A stretch of DNA of 52,730 nucleotides from an uncultured Pseudomonadota bacterium (GCA_949295005.1 CASFJL010000010.1:1-52730); one strand, 5' to 3'. Positions 26,801 through 34,863 are shown, numbered from the stretch's first letter. Made by a program: numbers and translations. Notes: generated from the sequence alone by a model not told the origin.

Positions 26801-27698
26801 TTTGGAAAACCGTGTTGCTAATGGAGAAGCCATCCCCGGAGCAGAAAAGTTTATAGAAGAGTATAATACATCTTTAAGAGAATCAGGCTTTATGAGAGAT
26901 CAAGACGGAAATATCGTAGAGTTGAACACTCAAGAAAAAACGGCTGAAAATTCTCAAACAAACACAGAAGAAAAAACAGCAGAACAAAAAGCTGAAGAAA
27001 AAACAGCAGAACAAAAAGCTGAAGAAAAAACGTCAGAACAAAAAGCATTAGAAGAAAAAGTAAACCGCTTTGTTGATGAAAAAATTAAATCTGGAGAATT
27101 AGACGCTTCTAAAGCCGATGAAATAAAAGATAAATTAATAAAAGAAGTTTCACAACCGGAAGAAAAAAGTCAGGAAGTAAAAGAAAAACAACAAGAAAAA
27201 GCTCCTGAGAATAAAATTGATAAGACACCTGAATATGAATCAGCTATAAATCATTTGAGTGTTCAATATTCCATAAATGAAGATGGTATAGTCAACCATA
27301 TGAGAATGCAAGGATCTATAAATGAAGATAGCGAAGAATATAAAATTGTTCAAAGTAAAGTGAGAGAAGATGTAGAAGAAAATGACATATTTAAAGGACA
27401 AAGAGAAGCTTTTGGTATTCAAGCAGATGATAGTATGAATGAGGTAGAAGTTTCATCAAAGACAACAGCTTTATTTGCCAAAAACGTAATTTATAATTCA
27501 TTAGAAGAAAAAATAGAACAAGGAGAAAAGCTTTCTGTTGGAGAAGAAAAATTCATGAAACAATATGAACAAAACCTTCAAAAATTAGGTTTAGCTCGTG
27601 ATGAAGACGGAAATATTGTAAAGGCTAATGCAAATTCTGGCAAACAGATGGAGCAAGCTGTAATAAATGCCGCTCTGCATCAAAATAAAGGCCGTTAA
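23823..27698 (+). CDS. Large acidic multidomain protein of unknown function (1291 aa)
   Basis: Unrecognised. There is no signal peptide. Residues 1-200 are acidic, Gln/Glu-rich and helical. Residues about 390-560 contain hydrophobic segments (VGIYTVVGATAGPVGLGVLA, ALSFTMSGLSIAAAAMGMG) that could insert in a membrane. Two tandem 23-residue copies from residue 586 (DRDNDGIPDTIDRD-type) resemble thrombospondin type-3 calcium-binding repeats. Three copies of a 9-residue unit EEKTAEQKA follow near residue 1050. Two regions near 987-1036 and 1219-1269 are homologous to each other (pattern LExxxxxGE...EKF...RDxDGNIV). A segment near 780 (FDLKKMEGVG...IP...VDMP) recurs in the next gene. Own promoter and terminator. 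Candidate secreted effector or surface factor; no function is claimed. Confidence 0.7.
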   Translation: MTDKLTVAEAIELANQDTAKLTNEQLTQMNEAFAESLLNQQTRQPNEQIASDVTIAEIDARLKALAENKNPYDEKDLDSIIAMAESVGMFSQNSEVAKEVLDKAKAQKDALQSKTQENEQTKTEENTAESNASEENTATPDLKDQIEIENTSSENQSDSDTLTVEEDQALKKLENTPEDQAELDKFDKENGIDTVTQEQLEANDNILDIIPHPLALGKDKKLLNQEFNDEIQALQNLTITDDKGNQLSTEEQNQAQADLISAALLEARTQTRVQGNGKPEDVKKLYYDNFKDALQRNIVSAVFASEINKEMTQEQLQEKFAQAVQNPQKAKISSIIAVASNCSAKAEKLVDRLKAKFKSIPVVQKMEKEVQSFDQRMTERYGKNYEIAKRFSKAVYRSLKNVGIYTVVGATAGPVGLGVLAVKSAYDSTKALQAEAKKNGMSFWQYAKENKAKVALSFTMSGLSIAAAAMGMGVGGPELASKMQPFMKTITRGLAVGGKAAPALWQTAKAGWKRFVKKDKKGAQEEWKKAKESWVQTAEAAVGMVTGAYAADLVSEYMPNKPEENTSDNSNNASNNANNASNNVIDRDNDGIPDTIDRDGGAGWANVDDRDNDGVPDTIDRDGGAGWANEENYTEDQKFWDQRADQFLGEQTTQDLYARIASGELKLPEGIETPQEYAYKLAMAMEQTPGLVAQDLGVQFQNTAQFESGINNMTPEQFEKLHGLMNEFDDRGHYVGDREVNLQNTQHDNQENRGQPDNQENRENSNPRASNEPEQTAPFDLKKMEGVGLSQAQTDIPQEINHVDMPVHPSTEGLDMPTHQEIRDIVTELKQQYEQTGKVDLVNMMREQYANGDISEAKLKAITTIFNDVYDAKGNDVLETLDHIDKEASQAAEEERAAVLEAAQHPIINDKANEETIVSESSLSMDSKVGAIDYTIDSNGNYTIDGGNMSATGDYEAHQALTENILKNNPNLTLEDAQVQANKVILENQICSDLENRVANGEAIPGAEKFIEEYNTSLRESGFMRDQDGNIVELNTQEKTAENSQTNTEEKTAEQKAEEKTAEQKAEEKTSEQKALEEKVNRFVDEKIKSGELDASKADEIKDKLIKEVSQPEEKSQEVKEKQQEKAPENKIDKTPEYESAINHLSVQYSINEDGIVNHMRMQGSINEDSEEYKIVQSKVREDVEENDIFKGQREAFGIQADDSMNEVEVSSKTTALFAKNVIYNSLEEKIEQGEKLSVGEEKFMKQYEQNLQKLGLARDEDGNIVKANANSGKQMEQAVINAALHQNKGR
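25578..25715 (+). repeat. Two tandem 69-bp repeats encoding Ca-binding-like units
   Basis: The second copy starts exactly 69 bases (23 codons) after the first. Each encodes DRDNDG(I/V)PDTIDRDGGAGWAN, with the alternating Asp of a thrombospondin type-3/EF-hand-like loop. Differences are mostly at third codon positions, so the duplication is not brand new. Confidence 0.85.
26967..27047 (+). repeat. Three tandem 27-bp repeats inside the 1291-aa gene
   Basis: Units of 27 bases encode EEKTAEQKA, EEKTAEQKA and EEKTSEQKA. The first two are identical in DNA, suggesting recent slippage and possible copy-number variation between strains. Confidence 0.9.
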
Positions 27699-27707
27699 AA
27701 ACAGTAG

Positions 27708-27741
27708 ACAGCTCCATAAAAAATATGGAGCTGTTTTTTCT
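27708..27741 (+). terminator. Terminator of the 1291-aa gene
   Basis: Perfect 11-base stem ACAGCTCCATA / TATGGAGCTGT followed by a T-run, 10 bases past the stop. It separates the gene from its 611-aa neighbour. Confidence 0.93.
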
Positions 27742-27779
27742 TTTGTTACAAAAATATGACATTTGCTTTTTTGCCTAAT

Positions 27780-27808
27780 TTGACAAAAAAACAGGTTGTT
27801 TTTATTAA
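27780..27808 (+). promoter_or_regulatory. Promoter of the 611-aa protein gene
   Basis: Perfect -35 TTGACA and TATTAA separated by 17 bases, 56 bases before the start. A later AT-rich TAGATT-type -10 is also possible. The blocks ATGACATTT and TTGCCTAA occur upstream here and before the 1291-aa gene. Confidence 0.5.
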
Positions 27809-27863
27809 AAATTTGTGTTAGATTATACACAAATGAAATAAGTTTTTTATATTTGGAGGAAAA

Positions 27864-29699
27864 ATGGTCCAAGTTTTTAAAAATATCACCAAAGCAGAAT
27901 TAGACAAATTGATGAATGACAGTTTGTTAAAAATGGATATTGTGAGCTTGAATAATTTAAGAAAGTCTGCCAAAGCCGCAGGACTTTTAACACCGCAATA
28001 TGAAAATATGTTGGGTATTGCCATCAATAACCGCACATATGAAGAAATTAAAAACAGTGATAAATATACCGAGGAAGAAAAAGCTTTAGCTTTAGATGCA
28101 CGTAATGAATATAATAGCGAATTGCGCGCCAAAATAGAAGATAAACTCTATAATGCCAAAGAGATAATGAGCCGTGCCGTAGAAAAAGACGGACAATACC
28201 ACTTTGACAACTTAAGCAAAGAAGAAGAGGCTTTTTTGGTTAGAAATGGTATTTTGTTGCCAAAAGAAATTCAGGTTGGCAAAACATTCCCAATTGGTCA
28301 AATAGAAAACAAAGATATTTCTGCGCCTGTAGCAAATGATAAAAATTTGTCAGAAGATGTTAAAAAATCTAAAGAGTTTTGGGGTAATTTTAATGACAAA
28401 AAGGCCGCTTTGACATGCTTGGTACAAGCCTTAAAAGACAATGCTGTTAAAGTTGAGGCGCAAAAAGACGGCAAAAAAGTTTTCACCGGAATAGATCGTG
28501 GAAACAATGGTTTTGATATTGTTAAAGAAAATAAAAATGAGGAAGCAGCCAAAAAAGTTGAACCTTATTCTGTTTTTGATTTAATTATCAAAAAAGCCAA
28601 AATGAGCAATCCAAAAGCCAAAGTTAGAATTAAAGATAATGTGCAAGATGAAGAAACACGCAACAAAATTTTGATTGCTTGTGCCAAAAACAATATGGAA
28701 CCGACAGGCAATTTGCCTGAAGGCTTTGACTTTGAACAATTAAAACAAATTGTAAAAGAAGCAAAAAGCATAGAAGATATTAATGCTTTGGCCAAAAACT
28801 TATATGGCAATGCTCCGTTCACAATTGAACAGCAACAAGAAAAAGAAAATAAAACAAATGCTGCTGTCATTTCAGTTGCAAGAGAAAATCAACAACCGGA
28901 AAAGAAGGATAATAAAGATAACACAGCAGTTGTTGCGCCAGCAACCAATGAAAACAAACAAGAAAATAAAAATAGCGTTGTAGCAGCTACAATTCCGGTT
29001 AGAAATGGTGGAAATCAGCAAAAAGCAAATGCTAACAATAATGCTGCCACCACTCAAACTCAACAAAAACCTGTTGAAGCGCCAAAAAAATCTTGGTGGA
29101 AAAAAGTGAAAGATGCAGCAGTTGTGGCAGGAATAACTTTTCTTGGATTTTTGGGTGTTAGAAGCTGTCAAAACCAAGAAAAACTTGAAGAAAATGTTAA
29201 GGATTTGCAAGAACAACTTGCCCAAAAGTCAATTGATGATTGCAATGAATTAAGTGCCAGATTTGCTGATGAATATGCCAAAGGTTATGCTGACGGTAAA
29301 AAAGATTGCGAAGATGAAAAAACACCGGTTGCACCCAAACCAAAAAGCAACATTCGCAAAAGCAAACCTAAAACAAAAACAGAACCTAAACAAGAAGTTT
29401 TGGTTGACGGGCAAAATTTTGATGGTCTTAAAAAATTGGATGGTGTAGGCATAGAACCTGTAGCAAACAAAGAGATACCTAATAGCGTAAAAAATATAGA
29501 TTTACCTAAGCCAGCACCAAAACAAAGTGTTCCTTTGGAGCCTGTTTTTACAGGTGAGAGACATGAAAAAGATTATGACTTGAATGAAGCTTTAGAATTA
29601 GATGCCAAAGGTAAACCTACGGACACAAATTCTCAAAAGGCAGATACTTTAAAGGTAAATCCGGTGGTATTAAAATCAATAAATTCAAATATTCATTAA
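27864..29699 (+). CDS. Unknown protein with one transmembrane helix (611 aa)
   Basis: Unrecognised. GGAGG lies 7 bases before the ATG. The N-terminal 330 residues are helical and charged. A low-complexity Asn/Gln/Lys linker (about 320-410) leads to one transmembrane helix near 420-437 (VVAGITFLGFLGV), then a short coiled coil (LEENVKDLQEQLAQ) and a Lys/Pro-rich segment. Near residue 520 the sequence FDGLKKLDGVG...IPNSVKNIDLP matches FDLKKMEGVG...IPQEINHVDMP of the 1291-aa protein, so the two probably share a partner or processing step. No signal peptide; single-helix anchoring with a cytoplasmic N-terminal domain is one possible topology. Own promoter and terminator. Confidence 0.7.
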   Translation: MVQVFKNITKAELDKLMNDSLLKMDIVSLNNLRKSAKAAGLLTPQYENMLGIAINNRTYEEIKNSDKYTEEEKALALDARNEYNSELRAKIEDKLYNAKEIMSRAVEKDGQYHFDNLSKEEEAFLVRNGILLPKEIQVGKTFPIGQIENKDISAPVANDKNLSEDVKKSKEFWGNFNDKKAALTCLVQALKDNAVKVEAQKDGKKVFTGIDRGNNGFDIVKENKNEEAAKKVEPYSVFDLIIKKAKMSNPKAKVRIKDNVQDEETRNKILIACAKNNMEPTGNLPEGFDFEQLKQIVKEAKSIEDINALAKNLYGNAPFTIEQQQEKENKTNAAVISVARENQQPEKKDNKDNTAVVAPATNENKQENKNSVVAATIPVRNGGNQQKANANNNAATTQTQQKPVEAPKKSWWKKVKDAAVVAGITFLGFLGVRSCQNQEKLEENVKDLQEQLAQKSIDDCNELSARFADEYAKGYADGKKDCEDEKTPVAPKPKSNIRKSKPKTKTEPKQEVLVDGQNFDGLKKLDGVGIEPVANKEIPNSVKNIDLPKPAPKQSVPLEPVFTGERHEKDYDLNEALELDAKGKPTDTNSQKADTLKVNPVVLKSINSNIH

Positions 29700-29702
29700 T
29701 CA

Positions 29703-29742
29703 TAAAAAAGCTGTTCAATAAAAAATTGAACAGCTTTTTTTA
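29703..29742 (+). terminator. Terminator of the 611-aa gene
   Basis: Perfect stem AAAAAAGCTGTTCAAT / ATTGAACAGCTTTTTT directly after the stop; A- and T-runs allow bidirectional use. Confidence 0.93.
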
Positions 29743-29797
29743 CGCATTATATAACCTTTATTTTCATAAAAGTTTTGTAGAAAATACATAAAAATAT

Positions 29798-30544
29798 TTA
29801 ATATTGCTGAATAAGTGGATAAATTTTTTCCCACCCGTGATTATGTGTAGCATTTTTAATTTGAATAATTTCTGCATTTTTGCCAACAAATTGTTTAATC
29901 AAATGAGGCGGAATAACCTTATCATCACTTCCCACATAATGAATTTGAGGAATTTGTAAAAATTGGCTTTGATAATTTTTCAAGTTCATAGATTCTCTTA
30001 AGTAAGGGAGATTGTGATATGCTACCCAAGATTCGTGATCTAAATTTCCGGCAATGGTAATTATTCTTTTTATATTTAATTTATTTTGCGTTGTCGCAAC
30101 AAGTCCGGCAACTTGAGCACCGCCGGAAAATCCGATTAAGATAACAGGATTATTAGCAGCAATTTGGCTGATAGCTTCATATTCAGCTTGAATAATTTCA
30201 GGAGCAAAGCGTGCTGTTGTCCAGTATTTTTGGCGGCACATTGAGCTCGTAACATATTGGCAGGGGCGAGCCAAATAAATAACATTGGGACTAGGGTCAC
30301 CAAAGGCAAGTTTTCTAACTAAAGTTCCTCTAGGCGTTGGATTCTGAGTTGGTTGACCATAAGCATTAAAAGCATATCCATCACCTTCAATATAAAACTT
30401 GAAAATTCCGTTTGGTTTTGTTATTTTTTGCCACGAAGCAATTTCAAAAGTTTGTGTATGAATAACTTTATGCACAAATTGTGTCGGCACATCAATACTT
30501 TTGCACCCCAGAAGGAATAAGGATAAAAGTAGAGTTTTGAACAT
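29798..30544 (-). CDS. Lipoprotein of the alpha/beta-hydrolase fold
   Basis: 248 aa. A lipobox (LFLLGC) at residues 9-14 predicts lipidation after a short signal sequence, so it is probably anchored at the inner or outer membrane facing the periplasm. The hydrolase triad is visible: nucleophile elbow GFSGG (about residue 139), Asp in HYVGSDDKVIPP, and His in NATHNHGWEK. This fits a serine esterase, lipase or thioesterase; the substrate is unknown. GGAG 7 bases before the ATG supports the start. Transcribed alone; its upstream region abuts the structured RNA on the other strand. Confidence 0.8.
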   Translation of the reverse strand: MFKTLLLSLFLLGCKSIDVPTQFVHKVIHTQTFEIASWQKITKPNGIFKFYIEGDGYAFNAYGQPTQNPTPRGTLVRKLAFGDPSPNVIYLARPCQYVTSSMCRQKYWTTARFAPEIIQAEYEAISQIAANNPVILIGFSGGAQVAGLVATTQNKLNIKRIITIAGNLDHESWVAYHNLPYLRESMNLKNYQSQFLQIPQIHYVGSDDKVIPPHLIKQFVGKNAEIIQIKNATHNHGWEKIYPLIQQY

Positions 30545-30616
30545 AGTTTCTCCTTTATTTAGAACAACTATAACGATATATTTTTAAAATTCCAGAATAT
30601 TTTTTAGAAATTTATC

Positions 30617-30645
30617 TTGATTATCAGATATTTCTTTAGTAAGGT
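30617..30645 (+). promoter_or_regulatory. Putative promoter of the structured leader
   Basis: TTGATT and TAAGGT separated by 17 bases; transcription from here would start near 30652, exactly before the first hairpin of the leader. The -10 box is weak. Confidence 0.4.
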
Positions 30646-30651
30646 ATTTGT

Positions 30652-30841
30652 GAGCGGAGATTCTGCTTAGGGCGTCGAAAACCCTTTATAAGCTTAGTCG
30701 TGTGCACCCGACTTTAAATTTTGTGCCGACTTCTGGTCTTTTGGACGGATGTCGGTGAATAAGGCTCAGCCAAATAAGCCGAGCCGTTTAAGCTTATACG
30801 GTTTTCGAACATCCGCCCGCCTTTATTAAGCGGGCTTTTTT
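30652..30841 (+). ncRNA. Candidate structured RNA or riboswitch-like leader
   Basis: About 190 non-coding bases show consistent pairing. First hairpin AGCGGA / TCTGCT. A closing stem follows: GGGCG with CGCCC, TCGAAAACC with GGTTTTCGA, and ATAAGCTTA with TAAGCTTAT. It encloses a multi-branch junction of three hairpins: GTCG / CGAC; CCGAC / GTCGG with inner GTC / GAC; and GGCTC / GAGCC. The RNA ends in terminator GCCCGC / GCGGGC plus T-run. CGCCC of the closing stem overlaps the terminator's GCCCGC, so the two structures compete, as in transcription-terminating riboswitches. It does not match riboswitch consensus sequences I know. Either a cis-regulator of the autotransporter or an independent small RNA. 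Confidence 0.6.
30815..30841 (+). terminator. Terminator just upstream of the autotransporter start
   Basis: Stem GCCCGC / GCGGGC with a 9-base loop and six T, ending about 12 bases before the autotransporter Shine-Dalgarno. Transcripts from upstream must read through it to express the gene. Confidence 0.85.
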
Positions 30842-30869
30842 AACAAATAGAAAAAGGATGTTAAATCGT

Positions 30870-33377
30870 ATGAAAAATAAACTTTTAATAACAACTGCAA
30901 TTGTTGCAGCATTTTCAGCAACAAATGTTTGGGCTGCGGAAAGAGTAGAAGTTTCAGGAGGGAAACAATCAATCTCCGGAACATTTGAAAATCTAACAGT
31001 AGAAGATAAAAATGGTGGAGCCGTTTATAATAGTGGTGGCACAGTTTCCGTTGATGGAACATTTAATTCTAATTCCGCTAAAGACGGTGGAGCCGTTTAT
31101 AATGGCAATGCTGGCATTATTGAATCTTTAACAGGCACATTTACCGATAATACAGCATCAAATAGAGGTGGTGCTATTTATAGCTCAGGTTCAAGTTTAA
31201 TTGAAAAAATATCAGGGATATTTACTGGAAATTCAGCCGACAAAGGCGGAGCAATTTCTAACGCAGGTACTAAAGATTCAGGCTCTGTAACAATTGAAAA
31301 TTCAACATTTGAAAATAATACAGCTAAGACAGGAGGCGGTGCTATTCATAATATGTCTAAAGCCAATATGACTATAACAGACAGCTCCTTTAGCGGTAAT
31401 ACAGCAAATAAAGAAGTTAATGATTTTGGCGGCGGAGCTATTTATAACAGAGGCACAATCGATGTTAGCGGTACAACATTTGATGGCAACTCTGCACTCT
31501 ATGGCGGTGCACTTCACAATGTTGGAGATGATGCTAGTTCTGCAAATGCAACATTTACCGATGTTACATTTACAAACAACGAGGCAACAAAAGATGGCGG
31601 TGCCGTTTATAATGGTAATAATGGTACAATCACTTCTTTAACCGGTACATTTACCAATAATGAAGCTATTCGCCAAGGAGAGACTGAAAGTGGACGAGGC
31701 GGTGTTATTTATAACAGCAAAACAAGCCAAATAAATTCCATCAGCGGTCAATTTAGTGGTAATAAGGCTTATAAAGGTGGTGCAATTTCCAATGCCGGTA
31801 CAATGACTATTGAAAATTCAACTTTTTCTAACAACGCGGCATCAGAAGCCGGTGGCGCAATTCACAATATGGCCGGTGCAAACTTAACTTTGAATGGTGA
31901 TAACGTCTTTTCTTCCAATACAGATAAAACAGGAAATAATGATTTGTATAATCATGGAAACATTACTGTAAATGGTCATTTGACATTAGATGGCGGTATT
32001 TCAGGTACGGGTACAACAACATTTGCCGAAGGCTCTCATTTAACTGTGAATGCCGGTTCAACAGCTATTACTAATAAAGTAGTGAATAATGGGGCCGATA
32101 TGGATATGATTTTTGCCAACGGTTTTACAGGTCAAGATGGATATCAATTGATAACAGGTGGATTTGAGGGTGAAGAATTTACTATTTTAAACCAAGATAA
32201 CGGCTTATTTACAATTAATTCAAAAGGTAATGGTACATATGATGTTGTAAAAAAAGCGGTTGATGAAATTGCCGCTTCAACCGGTGCAAATGCAAACCAA
32301 GCAGCAACGATTGATGCTGTTACCAGTGGTACGACCGAAAATGAAACATTTAATGCTGCGGCAAATAATATTAACGCATTGGCACAATCTTCTGATTCTA
32401 ATGATGTTAAAGCAGCTGTCGACGCAGCCACAGTTTTGGCTCCGGAAGTTGCTCCTTTGGTACAACATAATGAAACACAAACAGCAACCCAAGTATTCAG
32501 TGCCGTTTCCACTCGTTTAACCGGCGGTTCGGTTTCAACCGGTGGTGAAGGTATGTCATCAGGTGATAATATTTTTGAACGTGCTGCCGTTTGGGTTCAA
32601 GGCTTATTCAACCATTCTGAATTAGATGATACGGCAAAGGTTAAAGGCTTTGATTCTGATACAACCGGAGTTGCCATGGGTGCTGAAAAATACATCAATG
32701 ATAATACAAAAGTTGGTGTCGGCTATGCTTATTCAGATACAGATATAGATGGCTTTATGAGAAGTACGGATGTTGATACACATACTGCATTTATCTATGG
32801 TGAATACAAACCAAGCAACTGGTATGTAAATGGTATAGCTTCTTATGGCTGGTCAAGTTATTCTGAAGACAAAAATGTTACAGGTGTTAACATTAAATCA
32901 GACTATGATGCAGAAACCTTTGGTTTACAAGCTATGACCGGTTATGATATGCAAATGAAAAACTTTGGCTTAACACCTGAGGTTGGTTTGCGCTATGTTC
33001 ACATCAGTCAAGATGGATACACCGATTCTGCCGGACAAAGCATATCAGGCAATGATATAGATGTTTTGACCGGTGTTATCGGTGCAAAAATCAGCAAAAA
33101 CTTTACTTTGGAAAACGGTATGAAACTTAAGCCGGAAGCAAGAATTGCCGCAACGTATGACTTGATGAATGATGACACAAGTTCTGTTGTAACTTTGGCA
33201 AATGGTTCAGCTTATGCCGTTGAAGGAGAGGCTTTGGATAGATTTGGTATGGAATTTGGTGCCGGCGTTACAGCTGATCTCAATGACAATGTTGAGCTCT
33301 CTGCTGCTTATGAAGGAAAATTCCGTCAAGATTACCAAGATCACACAGGTTTATTAAATGCTAAATATAAATTTTAG
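30870..33377 (+). CDS. Autotransporter with Pmp-like beta-helix passenger
   Basis: Type V secreted outer-membrane protein, about 835 aa. The start at 30870 is preferred over an ATG at 30858 because the AAGGA Shine-Dalgarno overlaps the latter. A signal peptide (about 22 residues, ending VWA) is followed by a passenger of repeated GGAIxN...SxFxxNxA units (about 25-400), as in chlamydial polymorphic membrane proteins and other beta-helix adhesins. A helical linker (about 430-550) precedes the beta-barrel domain (about 565-835), which ends in aromatic YKF as expected for outer-membrane insertion. Likely an adhesin or other surface factor. Confidence 0.9.
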   Translation: MKNKLLITTAIVAAFSATNVWAAERVEVSGGKQSISGTFENLTVEDKNGGAVYNSGGTVSVDGTFNSNSAKDGGAVYNGNAGIIESLTGTFTDNTASNRGGAIYSSGSSLIEKISGIFTGNSADKGGAISNAGTKDSGSVTIENSTFENNTAKTGGGAIHNMSKANMTITDSSFSGNTANKEVNDFGGGAIYNRGTIDVSGTTFDGNSALYGGALHNVGDDASSANATFTDVTFTNNEATKDGGAVYNGNNGTITSLTGTFTNNEAIRQGETESGRGGVIYNSKTSQINSISGQFSGNKAYKGGAISNAGTMTIENSTFSNNAASEAGGAIHNMAGANLTLNGDNVFSSNTDKTGNNDLYNHGNITVNGHLTLDGGISGTGTTTFAEGSHLTVNAGSTAITNKVVNNGADMDMIFANGFTGQDGYQLITGGFEGEEFTILNQDNGLFTINSKGNGTYDVVKKAVDEIAASTGANANQAATIDAVTSGTTENETFNAAANNINALAQSSDSNDVKAAVDAATVLAPEVAPLVQHNETQTATQVFSAVSTRLTGGSVSTGGEGMSSGDNIFERAAVWVQGLFNHSELDDTAKVKGFDSDTTGVAMGAEKYINDNTKVGVGYAYSDTDIDGFMRSTDVDTHTAFIYGEYKPSNWYVNGIASYGWSSYSEDKNVTGVNIKSDYDAETFGLQAMTGYDMQMKNFGLTPEVGLRYVHISQDGYTDSAGQSISGNDIDVLTGVIGAKISKNFTLENGMKLKPEARIAATYDLMNDDTSSVVTLANGSAYAVEGEALDRFGMEFGAGVTADLNDNVELSAAYEGKFRQDYQDHTGLLNAKYKF

Positions 33378-33410
33378 ACAATAAACTCCTGTAATAGTAA
33401 TTTCCTTTGT

Positions 33411-33444
33411 AAAGAGTGCCCTAAGTATTTTTAGGGCACTTTCA
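33411..33444 (+). terminator. Terminator of the autotransporter gene
   Basis: Stem AGTGCCCTAA / TTAGGGCACT with a 6-base loop followed by TTTC; the T-run is short. Confidence 0.75.
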
Positions 33445-33546
33445 TTATGGAAAAGTTTAGCAATTAGCTCAAAAATCAAAAGAATGATTGACGCTTCAAA
33501 AGCTTTTTTATAAATTTAAAAAAAATTTTTCTGTTGAGAGGATAAA

Positions 33547-34083
33547 ATGGAAACCAAACAAGATAAAATCATCAATAAAATTAATAAGTTTATATGGGGA
33601 GAAAGTCCTATTTCTTTCTATTTTTCATACAAAGGAACATTCAATCGCTTGCAGTTCTTTGGTGCAATAATAACATTTTGTCTGTTGTTCAATTTTGTTG
33701 GCGTACAAGGTATATTTTGGCTGACATTTTTGTTCTCGGTGCCGGTATTTTACGGAATGATTGCCGCCGTACAAAAAAGAAGTCGTGACATAGGTAAAAA
33801 AGGCACAGGTTTTATTTTGATTTATTCCTTGTTTTTATATTGCGGGAATATCATGAATTTTGCCGAGCTGCAAAATATCAGCTTAAATATCATATGCTAT
33901 AAAGTTATGTTTGTTGTGATGGTTGCTTATTTGTTAAGCTTTATTTTGTTGCTGTTTATTCGAGGCAAAAAGGAGAAAGATTTAAGCTTAACAAGCCCAC
34001 TGCTCAAAAGCCCAATAAAATATTTGAGCATTTGGATAGGAATATTTTTGCTATCATATATAGGGCTTTGGTTGATGAAGTAA
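33547..34083 (+). CDS. DUF805-like membrane protein
   Basis: 178 aa. The opening YFSYKGTFNRLQFFG and the loop QKRSRDIGKKGTGF match the pattern of DUF805 inner-membrane proteins (commonly F.G R.NR..YW and RRLHDIGKSGW). Four to five hydrophobic helices fill the rest. Family function is unknown. Start supported by GAGAGGA directly upstream. Single gene with its own terminator. Confidence 0.75.
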   Translation: METKQDKIINKINKFIWGESPISFYFSYKGTFNRLQFFGAIITFCLLFNFVGVQGIFWLTFLFSVPVFYGMIAAVQKRSRDIGKKGTGFILIYSLFLYCGNIMNFAELQNISLNIICYKVMFVVMVAYLLSFILLLFIRGKKEKDLSLTSPLLKSPIKYLSIWIGIFLLSYIGLWLMK

Positions 34084-34107
34084 AATTATATAAAAAAGAA
34101 GATTTAT

Positions 34108-34142
34108 AAAATCCTAAGAAGCAAAAACTTAGGATTTTTTTT
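34108..34142 (+). terminator. Terminator of the DUF805-like gene
   Basis: Stem AAAATCCTAAG / CTTAGGATTTT with a 9-base loop and eight T, 25 bases past the stop. Confidence 0.9.
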
Positions 34143-34170
34143 AATTTGTAAATATAGCGGAATAATTTAA

Positions 34171-34230
34171 AAACAAAAAAAGCTCCTATAAGGAACTTTT
34201 GTGAAAGAATGGTGCTTTGGCACGGGATTG
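34171..34230 (-). other. Decayed copy of the tRNA-Phe 3' end and its terminator
   Basis: This stretch aligns with 34436-34490 (terminator plus 3' end of tRNA-Phe) at roughly four of five positions, including AAAACAAAAAAAG, the hairpin and AAGAATGGTGCT, but the tRNA part then diverges. The 205 bases between the copies hold no gene I can support. The arrangement is what remains after tandem duplication or an integration event at a tRNA 3' end. Confidence 0.6.
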
Positions 34231-34437
34231 GTCTTGCTGCTAAATTTTGCTTATTTGCATAAGCAAAACAACGCCGCTTGCATTTACCGCCAAGCTAAAA
34301 CTTGTTTTTCCACGCTATCACTCGTTAACAAGTTTAACCTTGTCGAGCCCGTTGTTAACAAACAATTCACTGGACTGTTAGTTTTTCCTCCGGCGCCTCC
34401 ACGCTCGTGTCGGAGGTTCAATTCTCAAGCATTTAAA

Positions 34438-34465
34438 ACAAAAAAAGTTCCTTAACGGAACTTCT
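34438..34465 (-). terminator. Terminator of tRNA-Phe
   Basis: Stem AAGTTCC / GGAACTT with a 5-base loop and a T-run of seven on the minus strand, 9 bases past the CCA end. Confidence 0.85.
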
Positions 34466-34473
34466 TTAAAGAA

Positions 34474-34550
<77 letters not shown>

Positions 34551-34632
34551 TCAATCACGAGAGATTTTATAAAACATATTTTTTTTCTTGTCTAGTATTA
34601 TTTTTAATAAATTTAAAAAATATCAACACTTT

Positions 34633-34863
34633 TTAGCGAGTGGTTACTTTTTTGAGCAAACTAGCTGCTCGGATAATGTTTGTTTGTTGATTTTTTGTTG
34701 TACCAAACATTTGTGCGTGTTTTAACACTGTAGCAGCATTTTGTGCGCGCAATTGGTTGATAGCAGCATTCCAGTTGTCCATACCGCAATCATATTTTTT
34801 ATCACCGTTTTTCCAAATATAATAAGCTGCTTCACGAATAGCGTTTTCATTAAAATTTACCAT
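34633..34863 (-). CDS. Small DUF2934-like protein
   Basis: 76 aa from the start at 34863, chosen because AAAAGG lies 9 bases upstream, while the earlier in-frame Met has none. The segment AIREAAYYIWKNG...DNWNAA follows the DUF2934 pattern (I..RAY..WE..G....HW..A), a small domain of unknown role. It is basic and soluble. Located downstream of tRNA-Phe on the same strand, without an operon partner. Confidence 0.65.
   Translation of the reverse strand: MVNFNENAIREAAYYIWKNGDKKYDCGMDNWNAAINQLRAQNAATVLKHAQMFGTTKNQQTNIIRAASLLKKVTTR

Noticed and set aside
26967..27047. Regularly spaced short repeats as a possible CRISPR array
   Set aside because: They are contiguous 27-base tandem units in frame with a protein, without spacers; no CRISPR array or cas gene is visible in the window.
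33547..34083. DUF805-associated RNA motif upstream of the DUF805-like gene
   Set aside because: The 100 bases upstream contain only the terminator of the autotransporter and AT-rich sequence; no structured motif was seen.
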